Assembly: GCA_902482185.1 (NCBI GenBank)
Contig: CABSZR010000119.1
Coordinates: 1 to 5,167 of the forward strand
Reading direction: 5' to 3'
From: an uncultured Collinsella sp.
Lineage (GTDB): Bacteria > Actinomycetota > Coriobacteriia > Coriobacteriales > Coriobacteriaceae
Length of the DNA: 5,167 nucleotides
Part shown: piece by piece, positions 1 to 5,167 of the stretch
Numbering within the stretch: the first letter of the stretch is position 1
How the letters are laid out: every line of letters begins with the position of its first letter
Program-made: the position numbers and the translations under genes
The notes under the pieces: model-generated
What the model was told of the DNA's origin: nothing
What the model saw: the letters and a program-made list of their open reading frames with translations, nothing else
The model's database searches: none

Positions 1-1118
1 CGGCCCACGAGCGGGTCGAGCTGCTCGCGGATGGTATCGGCACTCGTGCTGTCGGGGAAGCGCACGTCGATGACCTGCTCAATATGGCCATCCGCCACGC
101 GGATGACGCCAGCGTTGCAGGTAAGCGGGCCAAACGCCGGACTCGTCGCATCGATACCCAGGCCGCGGCCATAGGCATCCGCATGCACAAAGGCCAGGAA
201 CTTGACGAACTCGTGCTCGGCAGGCGTCAGCAGGCGTTCGTCGCGTGCACCAAACGCGTCCTCGGCCTCGCGCAGATACGCCACGATCAGGCCGACGGCG
301 TTAATCGTTCCCTCGGGCATCGAGGCATGACCGCCAATGCCATGGGCAAAAATCTGCGCGTGCCCGTTATCGAGCGCCGTAATCTCCAAGCGGTCGGCGT
401 TCTCGACCGGCGCCGGCAGCTCATCAGCGGCAATCGCGAGCTCGCAGATGGACTGCGACGGAATGGCGTTGCTCGCCTCGGCACCGCTCCAGGACACAAT
501 GCGCCCGCCGTCGATCTTGGGGCTCACAAACGTCGCCCCAAACTGGCCCTTCTCGGCATTGCAGACCGGGAACTCGGCATCGGGCGTAAACAAAAAGTCG
601 GGGTCTGCGTGGTTCTCCAGATAATGGTGAACGTCGGACATGCCCACTTCCTCATCGCAGCCCAGCAGCGCACGGAAGGTATAGCGCGGCACAATGCCGT
701 GCCTGAGCAGATAAGCACCAGCGTAGAGCGACAGCACCGCCGGACCCTTGTCATCAATCACGCCACGGCCGAGCAGCCAGCCCTCGCGACGCTCCATCGC
801 GAACGGATCGGTGTTCCAGCCGGGGCCGGCGGGCACCACGTCCACGTGGCAGATGGTCGCGAGCTGCTTGTCGCCGCGACCCGGGATATCGGCAATGCCC
901 ACATAGCCCTCGTCGTCGCCCGTCTGGTAGCCGAGCTTTTGCGCAATGCCGAGCGCGCAATCGAGCGCATCACGGACCGGTCGGCCAAACGGCGCACCGG
1001 GCTCTGCATTGGCAGCAACGGCCACGGACGGATAGCTCACCAGTTGTTCGATATCGGCGACGACATCTTCCCAGACCTCGTCGACATACTCGATAACGCT
1101 CTGCTCCACCTGATTCAT
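1..1118 (-). CDS. M20-family dipeptidase, PepV/Sapep type (partial, C-terminus beyond left edge)
   Basis: The reading frame begins MNQVEQSVIEYVDEVW and stays open for 372 codons to the window edge. Metal-site motifs of di-zinc/manganese M20 dipeptidases are all present: ICHVDVVPAG around residues 89-98 (metal ligand His91, catalytic-site Asp93), GRGVIDDKGP with bridging Asp122, CDEEVG with Glu156 (general base) and Glu157, and DAEFPV with Asp180. The order and spacing match PepV (Asp119, Glu153/154, Asp177 there). Family members are about 460-470 aa, so roughly 100 residues, including the last metal-binding His, lie outside the window. The expected role is cytosolic cleavage of dipeptides or short peptides after uptake. 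The start is fixed by a perfect AGGAGG at 1125-1130, six bases before the ATG. It lies 55 bp downstream of the HAD phosphatase on the same strand, so co-transcription is likely. The family assignment is firm; the exact substrate is unknown. Confidence 0.93.
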   Translation of the reverse strand, partial: MNQVEQSVIEYVDEVWEDVVADIEQLVSYPSVAVAANAEPGAPFGRPVRDALDCALGIAQKLGYQTGDDEGYVGIADIPGRGDKQLATICHVDVVPAGPGWNTDPFAMERREGWLLGRGVIDDKGPAVLSLYAGAYLLRHGIVPRYTFRALLGCDEEVGMSDVHHYLENHADPDFLFTPDAEFPVCNAEKGQFGATFVSPKIDGGRIVSWSGAEASNAIPSQSICELAIAADELPAPVENADRLEITALDNGHAQIFAHGIGGHASMPEGTINAVGLIVAYLREAEDAFGARDERLLTPAEHEFVKFLAFVHADAYGRGLGIDATSPAFGPLTCNAGVIRVADGHIEQVIDVRFPDSTSADTIREQLDPLVG

Positions 1119-1173
1119 GGACGACCTCCTCACCAATGAGTGACGGGTACGCCCGCCCCTCACATTACGTCTA

Positions 1174-1836
1174 TTAGATAGCGAAAAGTTTAGCAAGCTC
1201 GGCCACCGAGTGCACCACCGCATCGGCACCCGCCGCCTCGTGCTCGCCCGGCGCCGCCGCGCCCGAATAGATGCCAATGCACGGCACGCCCATCGCGTGC
1301 GCGCCCTCCACATCGTTAAAGCGATCGCCGATCATCACGGCATCGCCCGCCGTCGCACCGAGCTCTGCCAGGGCATCGCGGACCGAATCGGCCTTGGTCT
1401 CGCGCCCCTGCGGCGGATTCATGCCAACCACCGCCTCAAACTGAGAAAGTCCCAGCTCTCCCACCATGTCGATACACTTTGCCTCCATGCGTGACGTCGC
1501 CACGGCCATACGCTTGCCTTGGGCGACCAACCCATCCAGCAGCTCGGGGATCCCGTCAAACACGGGATACTCCTCCGGTCCCAGTTCATCAAAAAAGGCA
1601 CGGTACTCGTCGGCCACCACAAGCGACTCCTCGCGGGAAAAGCCGTAAAAGTCGTGAAAGCTCTTCCACAGGGGCGGCCCGATCATGCGGCGCAGATCAC
1701 CCATCTGCGCCTCCGAAAACCCGCGCGCAGCCAGCGTCTTGCGCGTCGAGGTCATCACCGCCCGACCCGTATCGGCCACCGTGCCATCGAAATCGAACAG
1801 CACGACCGGCCGTTTGCATATCTCCAGCGCCTCCAT
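1174..1836 (-). CDS. HAD-superfamily hydrolase, phosphoglycolate phosphatase-like
   Basis: A 220-residue cytosolic phosphatase of the HAD superfamily, subfamily I with a helical cap (Gph/PpaX-like, COG0546). Motif I is VVLFDFDGTVADT, with nucleophile Asp15 and acid/base Asp17. Motif II is the Thr/Ser of VATSRM near residues 112-117. Motif III is Lys148 in ETKADS. Motif IV is GDRFNDVEGA, with Mg-binding Asp171 and Asp175. The cap lies between roughly residues 25 and 90. Members hydrolyse small phosphoesters such as phosphoglycolate, pyrophosphate or nucleotides; the sequence does not decide which. A GTG 11 codons upstream (1869) would extend the frame, but I prefer the ATG at 1836 because a purine-rich GGGAAGAGGG (1842-1851) sits five bases before it and motif I then falls at the usual distance from the N-terminus. 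It is followed by the M20 dipeptidase on the same strand and is divergent from degV. Confidence 0.92.
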   Translation of the reverse strand: MEALEICKRPVVLFDFDGTVADTGRAVMTSTRKTLAARGFSEAQMGDLRRMIGPPLWKSFHDFYGFSREESLVVADEYRAFFDELGPEEYPVFDGIPELLDGLVAQGKRMAVATSRMEAKCIDMVGELGLSQFEAVVGMNPPQGRETKADSVRDALAELGATAGDAVMIGDRFNDVEGAHAMGVPCIGIYSGAAAPGEHEAAGADAVVHSVAELAKLFAI

Positions 1837-1885
1837 CGGCATCCCTCTTCCCCAGTTGACGATTTCCACACCGACACTTCAAACT

Positions 1886-1906
1886 GTTGACTATTCAACA
1901 ATTGAA
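1886..1906. promoter_or_regulatory. Overlapping short inverted repeats in the HAD/degV divergent region
   Basis: Two perfect inverted repeats share bases: GTTGA-CTAT-TCAAC at 1886-1899 and TTCAA-CAA-TTGAA at 1894-1906. This gives three TTGA/TCAA half-sites in 21 bp within the 156-bp gap between the divergent HAD and degV genes. The location suits an operator for one or both promoters. The binding protein is unknown, and AT-rich symmetry of this length can arise by chance. Confidence 0.35.
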
Positions 1907-1930
1907 CCTAGCAATGTAGAGCAACTCCAC

Positions 1931-1936
1931 TATACT
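1931..1936 (+). promoter_or_regulatory. Candidate -10 element for degV
   Basis: TATACT is a close match to the sigma-70 -10 consensus and would place a transcript start near 1943, leaving a leader of about 50 nt before the degV ATG. No good -35 lies at 16-18 bp; the nearest TTGAAC (1902-1907) is 23 bp away. The promoter is therefore either activator-dependent or not real. Confidence 0.3.
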
Positions 1937-1957
1937 TGTCGCACTTTGCTCTCAGAA

Positions 1958-1976
1958 GGCGGCGCGAAAGCGCCCC
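1958..1976 (+). promoter_or_regulatory. GNRA-capped hairpin in the degV 5' leader
   Basis: GGCGC (1961-1965) pairs with GCGCC (1970-1974) around a GAAA tetraloop, and two further G-C pairs form if C1960 is bulged. The hairpin ends about four bases before the AAAGGTG ribosome binding site of degV. There is no U-tract, so it is not a terminator. It could stabilise the transcript or affect ribosome access. Confidence 0.4.
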
Positions 1977-1992
1977 AACGAAAGGTGCAATT

Positions 1993-2853
1993 ATGTCTTT
2001 TGCCATCATAACCGACTCCACGTCGGACATCTCCCCCGCCCGCGCTCAAGAGCTCGGCATTTACGTCATTCCGCTGCATGTGATTATCGAGGGCGAGGAC
2101 CTGCTCGACCAGGTACAGATTACCGCCCAGGAGTACGTCGCGCGCATGGCCGGCTCCGAGCAACTGCCGCACACCTCGCAGCCGAGCGCCGGCGAGTTCA
2201 AGGCACTCTTTGACCGCGTGCTCGCCGACGGCCATGATAGCGCCATCTTTATCTCACTGTGCAGCGAGTGGTCCGCCTGCTATGCCAACGCCAGCCTGAC
2301 GGCCGAAACGCACGAACTCGACGTGCGCTGCATCGACTCGCGCACCGGCTCGGGTGCCGAGGGCCTGCTGGTGGAGTACGCGCTGGCCATGCGCGAGGAC
2401 GGCCGCAGCCTGGACGAGACCGAGGCGCAGATCCGCGCGACGCTGCCCGACGCCCACCTGCTGCTGATTCCCCGCACGCTCGAGAACCTCGTTAAGAACG
2501 GCCGCGCGCCCAAGCTCGCCGGCCAGCTCACGCAGATGCTCAACATTCGCCTGGCCGTTTCGCCGGAGTGGAAATCGGGCAAGATCAAGGCCATCAAAAA
2601 GGGCCGCGGCGCCAAGCGCATCGTCGCCAACACCATGGCAGATTGCCTCGCGTTTTTGGACAAGCACCCAGGCTCAAGCGTGCGCGTACTCACGACCGGC
2701 GCCGCCGAGGAGCAGGAGCTCGTCAGCCAAGCACTCGCAGGCCAAGACTATGTAGACGCCGGCACCGGCCCCATCGGCTGCACCATCGCCACCCATGTAG
2801 GCGTCGATGCCATCGCCATCAGCTACTGCCCCCGCTACCAGCCAACTCACTAG
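1993..2853 (+). CDS. DegV family protein (FakB-type fatty-acid-binding protein)
   Basis: A 286-residue protein, the usual DegV length. Characteristic motifs in order: ITDSTSDIS at 5-13, HTSQPSAGEF at 60-69, IDSRTGSGAEG at 114-124, RTLENLVKNGRAPK at 161-174, LNIRLAVS at 183-190, the Lys/Arg-rich KKGRGAKRI at 202-210, and a C-terminal IGCTIATHVG at 261-270. Proteins of this family bind a fatty acid in a buried pocket. As FakB, they present it to the kinase FakA, which makes acyl-phosphate for phospholipid synthesis. No FakA gene is in this window, so the partner would be elsewhere. The start is the ATG at 1993, with AAAGGTG at 1981-1987 upstream; the frame is open further upstream only to a TTG at 1936, which has no support. 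Oddity: the segment usually reading LSGTY near residue 95 is WSACY here. It converges on the toxin-antitoxin module. Confidence 0.93.
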   Translation: MSFAIITDSTSDISPARAQELGIYVIPLHVIIEGEDLLDQVQITAQEYVARMAGSEQLPHTSQPSAGEFKALFDRVLADGHDSAIFISLCSEWSACYANASLTAETHELDVRCIDSRTGSGAEGLLVEYALAMREDGRSLDETEAQIRATLPDAHLLLIPRTLENLVKNGRAPKLAGQLTQMLNIRLAVSPEWKSGKIKAIKKGRGAKRIVANTMADCLAFLDKHPGSSVRVLTTGAAEEQELVSQALAGQDYVDAGTGPIGCTIATHVGVDAIAISYCPRYQPTH

Positions 2854-2866
2854 GGACGCCCACATC

Positions 2867-2933
2867 AGTTGCGGTGGAATAGGGACTGTTTTTGGCTTAT
2901 CAGCCGCAAATCAATCCCTATTCCACCGCAACT
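2867..2933. repeat. Long hairpin-forming palindrome between convergent genes
   Basis: AGTTGCGGTGGAATAGGGA at 2867-2885 is matched by its exact reverse complement at 2915-2933, a perfect 19-bp stem. The 29-base interior can fold further: GGCT (2894-2897) pairs with AGCC (2902-2905) around TATC, and TTT (2890-2892) pairs with AAA (2908-2910). The whole 67 nt is therefore close to one long hairpin. It begins 14 bp after the degV stop and ends 13 bp before the toxin stop. Neither strand has a T-run after the outer stem, so it is not a textbook intrinsic terminator. It may still end transcription from both sides, or it may be a palindromic intergenic repeat (REP or small MITE type). No target-site duplication is evident. 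Confidence 0.85.
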
Positions 2934-2946
2934 TGGAAATCGGCGA

Positions 2947-3255
2947 TCAGCCCAGCGGACCCTGAAACAGCTCCTGATGAGTGCCCATTCTCACCAGCCT
3001 AATCACTGGGTTAGTCTTATGGGGAAGATAAAGAACGACCACATCGACCAAGCCATCGGATAGGTGGAAATCGATGTGGCCGTTGTAGTTTCCGCCCGGG
3101 TTTGAGAGCTCGTGGGCGCCATACTCCGCCGGAAGTGACCCATGGGCCACAAGCTCTGCAACCGCCGCTTTAAACTCACTTTTTAGCTGCGGATGCATGC
3201 GCATCGTTCGTTTGTAGTCCACCTTAAATTGAGCCTCGACTTTAATCTCGAACAT
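2947..3255 (-). CDS. yafQ: Type II toxin, YafQ family (RelE-like mRNA interferase)
   Basis: A 102-residue protein of the RelE/ParE fold, YafQ branch. YafQ toxins bind the ribosome and cut mRNA during translation. Residues matching the E. coli YafQ active site are all present by motif alignment: His48 (YGAHEL), His64 and Asp67 (DFHLSD), then His93 and Phe97 in the C-terminal MGTHQELF, with the preceding VIRLVR strand. The toxin is therefore probably active. It starts two bases after the antitoxin stop; its ribosome binding site (GAGG in the antitoxin's last codons) precedes the ATG by seven bases, so translation is likely coupled. It is about ten residues longer than E. coli YafQ. The symbol is a family-level assignment. 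Confidence 0.9.
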   Translation of the reverse strand: MFEIKVEAQFKVDYKRTMRMHPQLKSEFKAAVAELVAHGSLPAEYGAHELSNPGGNYNGHIDFHLSDGLVDVVVLYLPHKTNPVIRLVRMGTHQELFQGPLG

Positions 3256-3257
3256 CG

Positions 3258-3557
3258 CTATTCCTCATCGAGGAATGACATAAGCTCATCAGCGTTATTG
3301 AATGACAGGCTATCGTCCGGCAAAATCCCCAACTCATGAGCCTCGGCGATCACCATGGCACGCCTCGTCGCCTCGTTGGGCACCTCCGCCCTTCCTACAA
3401 TCTCAAAAGGAATCTTTCGCTGATTTACCAGCTGCCGAACGGCAAGATTGAGATAGGAATTGAGGCTGAGGCCGACCGAATCCAAGAACTCAGTCGCCTG
3501 CTCCTTGAGCCCCTCTTCGATTCGAACCGTCGTAGGCTTAACTGTTGCTGTAGACAT
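3258..3557 (-). CDS. dinJ: Type II antitoxin, RelB/DinJ family
   Basis: A 99-residue antitoxin preceding its toxin. The N-terminus is a ribbon-helix-helix DNA-binding region: strand TTVRIEE at 9-15, helix to about 28, and a second helix SLNSYLNLAVRQLV at 31-44. It is followed by RKIPFEI at 47-53, the conserved RelB/DinJ link. The C-terminal half (about 60-99), ending in FNNADELMSFLDEE, should wrap and block the toxin. As in other DinJ/RelB systems the protein probably represses its own promoter, alone and with the toxin. GAGGAGG at 3564-3570, six bases before the ATG, fixes the start. Base composition is clearly less GC-rich than the neighbours (24 of 60 bases are G or C in 3241-3300, which spans the end of this gene and the toxin start, versus 46 of 60 in 2401-2460 inside degV), suggesting acquisition by transfer. 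Confidence 0.91.
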   Translation of the reverse strand: MSTATVKPTTVRIEEGLKEQATEFLDSVGLSLNSYLNLAVRQLVNQRKIPFEIVGRAEVPNEATRRAMVIAEAHELGILPDDSLSFNNADELMSFLDEE

Positions 3558-3588
3558 TTGCGACCTCCTCGCCCTCGTCTTTTACACC

Positions 3589-3594
3589 AGTATA
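3589..3594 (-). promoter_or_regulatory. Candidate -10 of the toxin-antitoxin promoter
   Basis: On the minus strand TATACT lies about 30 bp before the antitoxin ATG. A second option is TATATT at 3598-3603. No strong -35 is visible at the right spacing. Either way the -35 region would fall inside the 36-bp palindrome, as expected if a bound repressor blocks RNA polymerase. Confidence 0.4.
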
Positions 3595-3604
3595 CCCAAT
3601 ATAA

Positions 3605-3640
3605 ATGGCAATCTGATGTTAAATAACATCAGATTGCCAT
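3605..3640. promoter_or_regulatory. Perfect 36-bp palindrome: likely antitoxin operator and/or LOG-gene terminator
   Basis: ATGGCAATCTGATGTTA (3605-3621) and its exact reverse complement (3624-3640) are separated by AA. It lies 30 bp beyond the LOG-gene stop and 47 bp before the antitoxin ATG, on their common strand. Read on the minus strand the hairpin is followed by TTTATATT, a moderately U-rich tail that could make it a terminator for the LOG transcript. Its position over the -35 region of the toxin-antitoxin promoter fits an autoregulatory operator for the ribbon-helix-helix antitoxin. Both uses are compatible; the sequence does not show which is real. Confidence 0.75.
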
Positions 3641-3670
3641 GCGTATTCATGTCGCGTGGGCACGATTGAT

Positions 3671-4429
3671 CTACATCAGCCCGCTCAGGGCAATGTCGAC
3701 GGCCTCGTTGAGGTCGTCGGTGATGTGTACGAGCTCGGGATCGAGCGGGCTGATCATACCGGCATCCATCACCGGGCCGTTGAGCCAGTCGAACAGGCCC
3801 TGCCAGTACTCGGTACCCACCAGCACAAGCGGCATGCGCTTGACCTTGTGCGTCTGCACCAGCGTGAGCACCTCGAACATCTCGTCGAGCGTGCCAAAAC
3901 CGCCGGGAAACACGATAGCGCCCGAGCTGTATTTGACGAACATGGTCTTGCGCACAAAGAAGTAACGGAAGTCCATGCCGAGGTTCACGTATTTATTGAG
4001 CCCATGCTCGTGCGGCAATTCAATGCCCAGGCCAACTGACTTGCCGTTGACACTCGCCGCTCCCCTGTTGGCCGCTTCCATGATGCCGGGGCCGCCACCG
4101 GTGATGACCGCCACGCCACGTTGCGCAATCTTGCGACCGACCGCGCGCGCCGCCTTGTAGAGCGGATCGGTCTTGGGCGTGCGGGCGCTGCCGAAGATGG
4201 TCACCGCGGGCCCGAGCTCGGCAAGCGCGCCAAAGCCGTCGACAAACTCTGCCTGAATGCGCAACACGCGCCAGGGGTCGGCATGCAGCCAGTCGGTCGA
4301 CTCCTCGGGCGCCAGCAGGTTGGCGTAGGTGTTGTCCTTAGGAATCATGGGGCCGCGCATGACCACGGGGCCACGGCGGTACGTCTCGTCGTAGGCAGGC
4401 TCGCCCTCGACATTCTCGTTCTTAATCAT
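3671..4429 (-). CDS. LOG family protein (TIGR00730), predicted nucleotide 5'-monophosphate phosphoribohydrolase
   Basis: A 252-residue cytosolic Rossmann-fold protein. The signature motifs are GGGPGIMEAANRG at 111-123 and PGGFGTLDE at 175-183, with the active-site Arg160 in FFVRK; VTIFGSAR at 76-83 is the first strand and loop. Enzymes of this family cleave the N-glycosidic bond of nucleoside monophosphates (cytokinin nucleotides in LONELY GUY, AMP or related purines in bacteria), releasing base and ribose 5-phosphate. The substrate here is unknown. The N-terminal ~70 residues before the fold make it longer than the ~190-aa short type. The ATG at 4429 is chosen for its TAGGAG ribosome site (4435-4440) five bases upstream. 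The frame stays open to an ATG at 4495, but that extension runs through a terminator-like hairpin and has no ribosome site. It is downstream of tgt on the same strand, 210 bp away. Confidence 0.9.
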   Translation of the reverse strand: MIKNENVEGEPAYDETYRRGPVVMRGPMIPKDNTYANLLAPEESTDWLHADPWRVLRIQAEFVDGFGALAELGPAVTIFGSARTPKTDPLYKAARAVGRKIAQRGVAVITGGGPGIMEAANRGAASVNGKSVGLGIELPHEHGLNKYVNLGMDFRYFFVRKTMFVKYSSGAIVFPGGFGTLDEMFEVLTLVQTHKVKRMPLVLVGTEYWQGLFDWLNGPVMDAGMISPLDPELVHITDDLNEAVDIALSGLM

Positions 4430-4443
4430 GGGTGCTCCTATCG

Positions 4444-4490
4444 AAAATAGAAACGGGCGGGATCGACGCCATGCGCCAAACACCCGCCCG
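4444..4490 (-). terminator. Intrinsic terminator-like hairpin in front of the LOG gene
   Basis: On the minus strand CGGGCGGG (4490-4483) pairs perfectly with CCCGCCCG (4461-4454). The loop can add a five-pair inner stem, GGCGC with GCGTC including one G-U pair. The U-rich tract TTTCTATTTT (4453-4444) follows at once. This is a textbook intrinsic terminator shape and the first one after the tgt stop, about 150 nt downstream of it. It ends only 14 bases before the LOG start codon, with no room for a promoter in between, so LOG transcripts from upstream must pass through it. Confidence 0.7.
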
Positions 4491-4541
4491 AACATCAACT
4501 ATTCGGTATGGTACCCACGATGCATAAAGTGCTTGCAAGCT

Positions 4542-4588
4542 ATCGGTCAGCGGTCGCGCAGACGGTGTTAGTGAACGCGACGACCGAT
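4542..4588 (-). other. Bulged hairpin in the tgt-LOG intergenic region
   Basis: ATCGGTC (4542-4548) and GTCGCG (4553-4558) pair with CGCGAC (4576-4581) and GACCGAT (4582-4588). This gives 13 base pairs interrupted by one four-base bulge, around a 17-base loop. There is no U-tract, so it is not a terminator. It lies between tgt and the terminator-like hairpin. I recognise no known riboswitch or RNA family in this stretch; it may be a structured leader or a processed 3' end. Confidence 0.45.
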
Positions 4589-4639
4589 CGCCGCTTGGCC
4601 TTTACCGTTGCTCACGCCTCGCAAGCGCGTCCGCAGCTC

Positions 4640-5167
4640 TTAGTAATCCACCGCCGCAGGGCTGTTCATCCAGTCGCTCACGAACGCACCGTAGCGGCCC
4701 TCGATAATGGCCTGGCGGGCACGCTGCATAAGGTTGAGCAGGTAGTAGATGTTGTGCATCGACAGCAGAATACCGCCGAGCATCTCCTTCTGCGTGACCA
4801 TGTGACGGATGAGCGCACGGCTGTAGCCGCCCGTGCACACCGGGCAGGTGCAGGTGGGATCGATGGGACCGTCGTCGTGCGCAAAGCGCGCGTTACGGAA
4901 GTTGAGGCGACCCTCGCTCGAAAACGCTGTGCCCATGCGGCCGGTACGCGTCGGCAGCACGCAGTCGAACATGTCGATGCCCACGCCAACGCCGCGCACG
5001 AGCGTGGTAGGGTTGCCGACGCCCATCAGGTAGCGCGGCTTGTGCTTGGGCATGTACTCGCTTACGAGCGGTGCCAGGGTCTCGAACATGGTCTCGTGGT
5101 CCTCGCCCACCGAGTAGCCGCCGATGCCGTAACCCGGGAAGTCGCCGCACTCCTCCAGATGGCGCAG
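4640..5167 (-). CDS. tgt: tRNA-guanine(34) transglycosylase, C-terminal part
   Basis: The last 175 codons of Tgt; roughly the first 200 residues, with the general-acid Asp, lie beyond the right edge. The enzyme replaces guanine at the wobble position of tRNAs with GUN anticodons (Asn, Asp, His, Tyr) by a queuosine precursor base. Visible landmarks in order: GIGGYSVGED at the substrate pocket, YLMGVGNPTTLV, and GIDMFDCVLPTRTGRMG carrying the catalytic nucleophile Asp (first Asp of DMFD, codon 4973-4975). The zinc site follows: CTCPVC (Cys codons at 4850, 4844 and 4835) with its His at 4802-4804. The C-terminus ends SPAAVDY then TAG. All expected residues in this part are intact. It is upstream of the LOG gene on the same strand; no terminator directly follows the stop. 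Confidence 0.96.
   Translation of the reverse strand: MRHLEECGDFPGYGIGGYSVGEDHETMFETLAPLVSEYMPKHKPRYLMGVGNPTTLVRGVGVGIDMFDCVLPTRTGRMGTAFSSEGRLNFRNARFAHDDGPIDPTCTCPVCTGGYSRALIRHMVTQKEMLGGILLSMHNIYYLLNLMQRARQAIIEGRYGAFVSDWMNSPAAVDY

Noticed and set aside
84..1139. A 351-codon open frame on the plus strand opposite the M20 dipeptidase.
   Set aside because: It is antisense to a gene with all the M20 metal-site motifs and a perfect ribosome site. Its own product is Arg/His/Ala-rich with no recognisable domain, typical of a shadow frame in GC-rich DNA.
1144..1163. Small hairpin CGGG-TACG-CCCG with flanking GTGA/TCAC in the HAD-peptidase gap, as a possible terminator.
   Set aside because: The stem is only four contiguous pairs and no T-run follows on the minus strand, so it does not argue against the two genes forming an operon.
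1519..1890. Plus-strand open frames opposite the HAD hydrolase.
   Set aside because: Low-complexity antisense frames; the HAD motifs on the other strand are complete and in correct order.
1887..1892. TTGACT as a -35 element for degV.
   Set aside because: No acceptable -10 lies 16-18 bp downstream; the TATACT hexamer is 38 bp away.
2254..2693. Two overlapping 137-codon open frames on the minus strand opposite degV.
   Set aside because: Both are shadows of the degV coding sequence, without ribosome sites or recognisable protein features.
2869..3063. A 64-codon plus-strand frame starting with TTG inside the long palindrome.
   Set aside because: It is built from the palindrome and the antisense of the toxin gene, has no ribosome site, and encodes nothing recognisable.
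4491..4639. Possible tRNA, 6S-type RNA or preQ1 riboswitch between tgt and the LOG gene.
   Set aside because: No tRNA cloverleaf, no preQ1 aptamer consensus and no other RNA family that I recognise; only generic hairpins are visible.

Overview
The window looks like ordinary chromosome from a GC-rich anaerobic actinobacterium. My best guess is a Coriobacteriia relative such as Collinsella. That placement is an inference from overall protein character and base composition, not from a marker gene. All seven supported genes belong to known families, and I see no rRNA, tRNA, CRISPR array or insertion sequence.

Layout: (1) 1-1118, minus: the N-terminal ~80% of an M20 metallo-dipeptidase of the PepV/Sapep type, running off the left edge. 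(2) 1174-1836, minus: a HAD-superfamily phosphatase of the phosphoglycolate-phosphatase type, 55 bp upstream of the peptidase and probably co-transcribed with it. (3) 1993-2853, plus: a DegV/FakB-type fatty-acid-binding protein, divergent from the HAD gene across a region with overlapping short inverted repeats and a 5' leader hairpin. (4) 2867-2933: a long hairpin-forming palindrome that nearly fills the gap between two convergent transcription units. (5) 2947-3557, minus: a two-gene type II toxin-antitoxin module, DinJ/RelB-like antitoxin followed by YafQ-like toxin, with the toxin's known catalytic residues intact. (6) 3605-3640: a perfect 36-bp palindrome placed where it could be both the antitoxin operator and the terminator of the gene upstream. 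(7) 3671-4429, minus: a LOG-family (TIGR00730) nucleotide phosphoribohydrolase. (8) 4430-4639: a structured leader/intergenic stretch with a bulged hairpin and a good intrinsic terminator right before the LOG ribosome binding site. (9) 4640-5167, minus: the C-terminal half of tRNA-guanine transglycosylase (tgt), running off the right edge.

The coding content is housekeeping (peptide breakdown, phosphatase, lipid handling, nucleotide and tRNA metabolism) with one accessory insert, the toxin-antitoxin module. That module is visibly less GC-rich than its flanks and has a palindrome on each side. The most interesting material is non-coding: the two long palindromes and the terminator-like hairpin inside the LOG leader.
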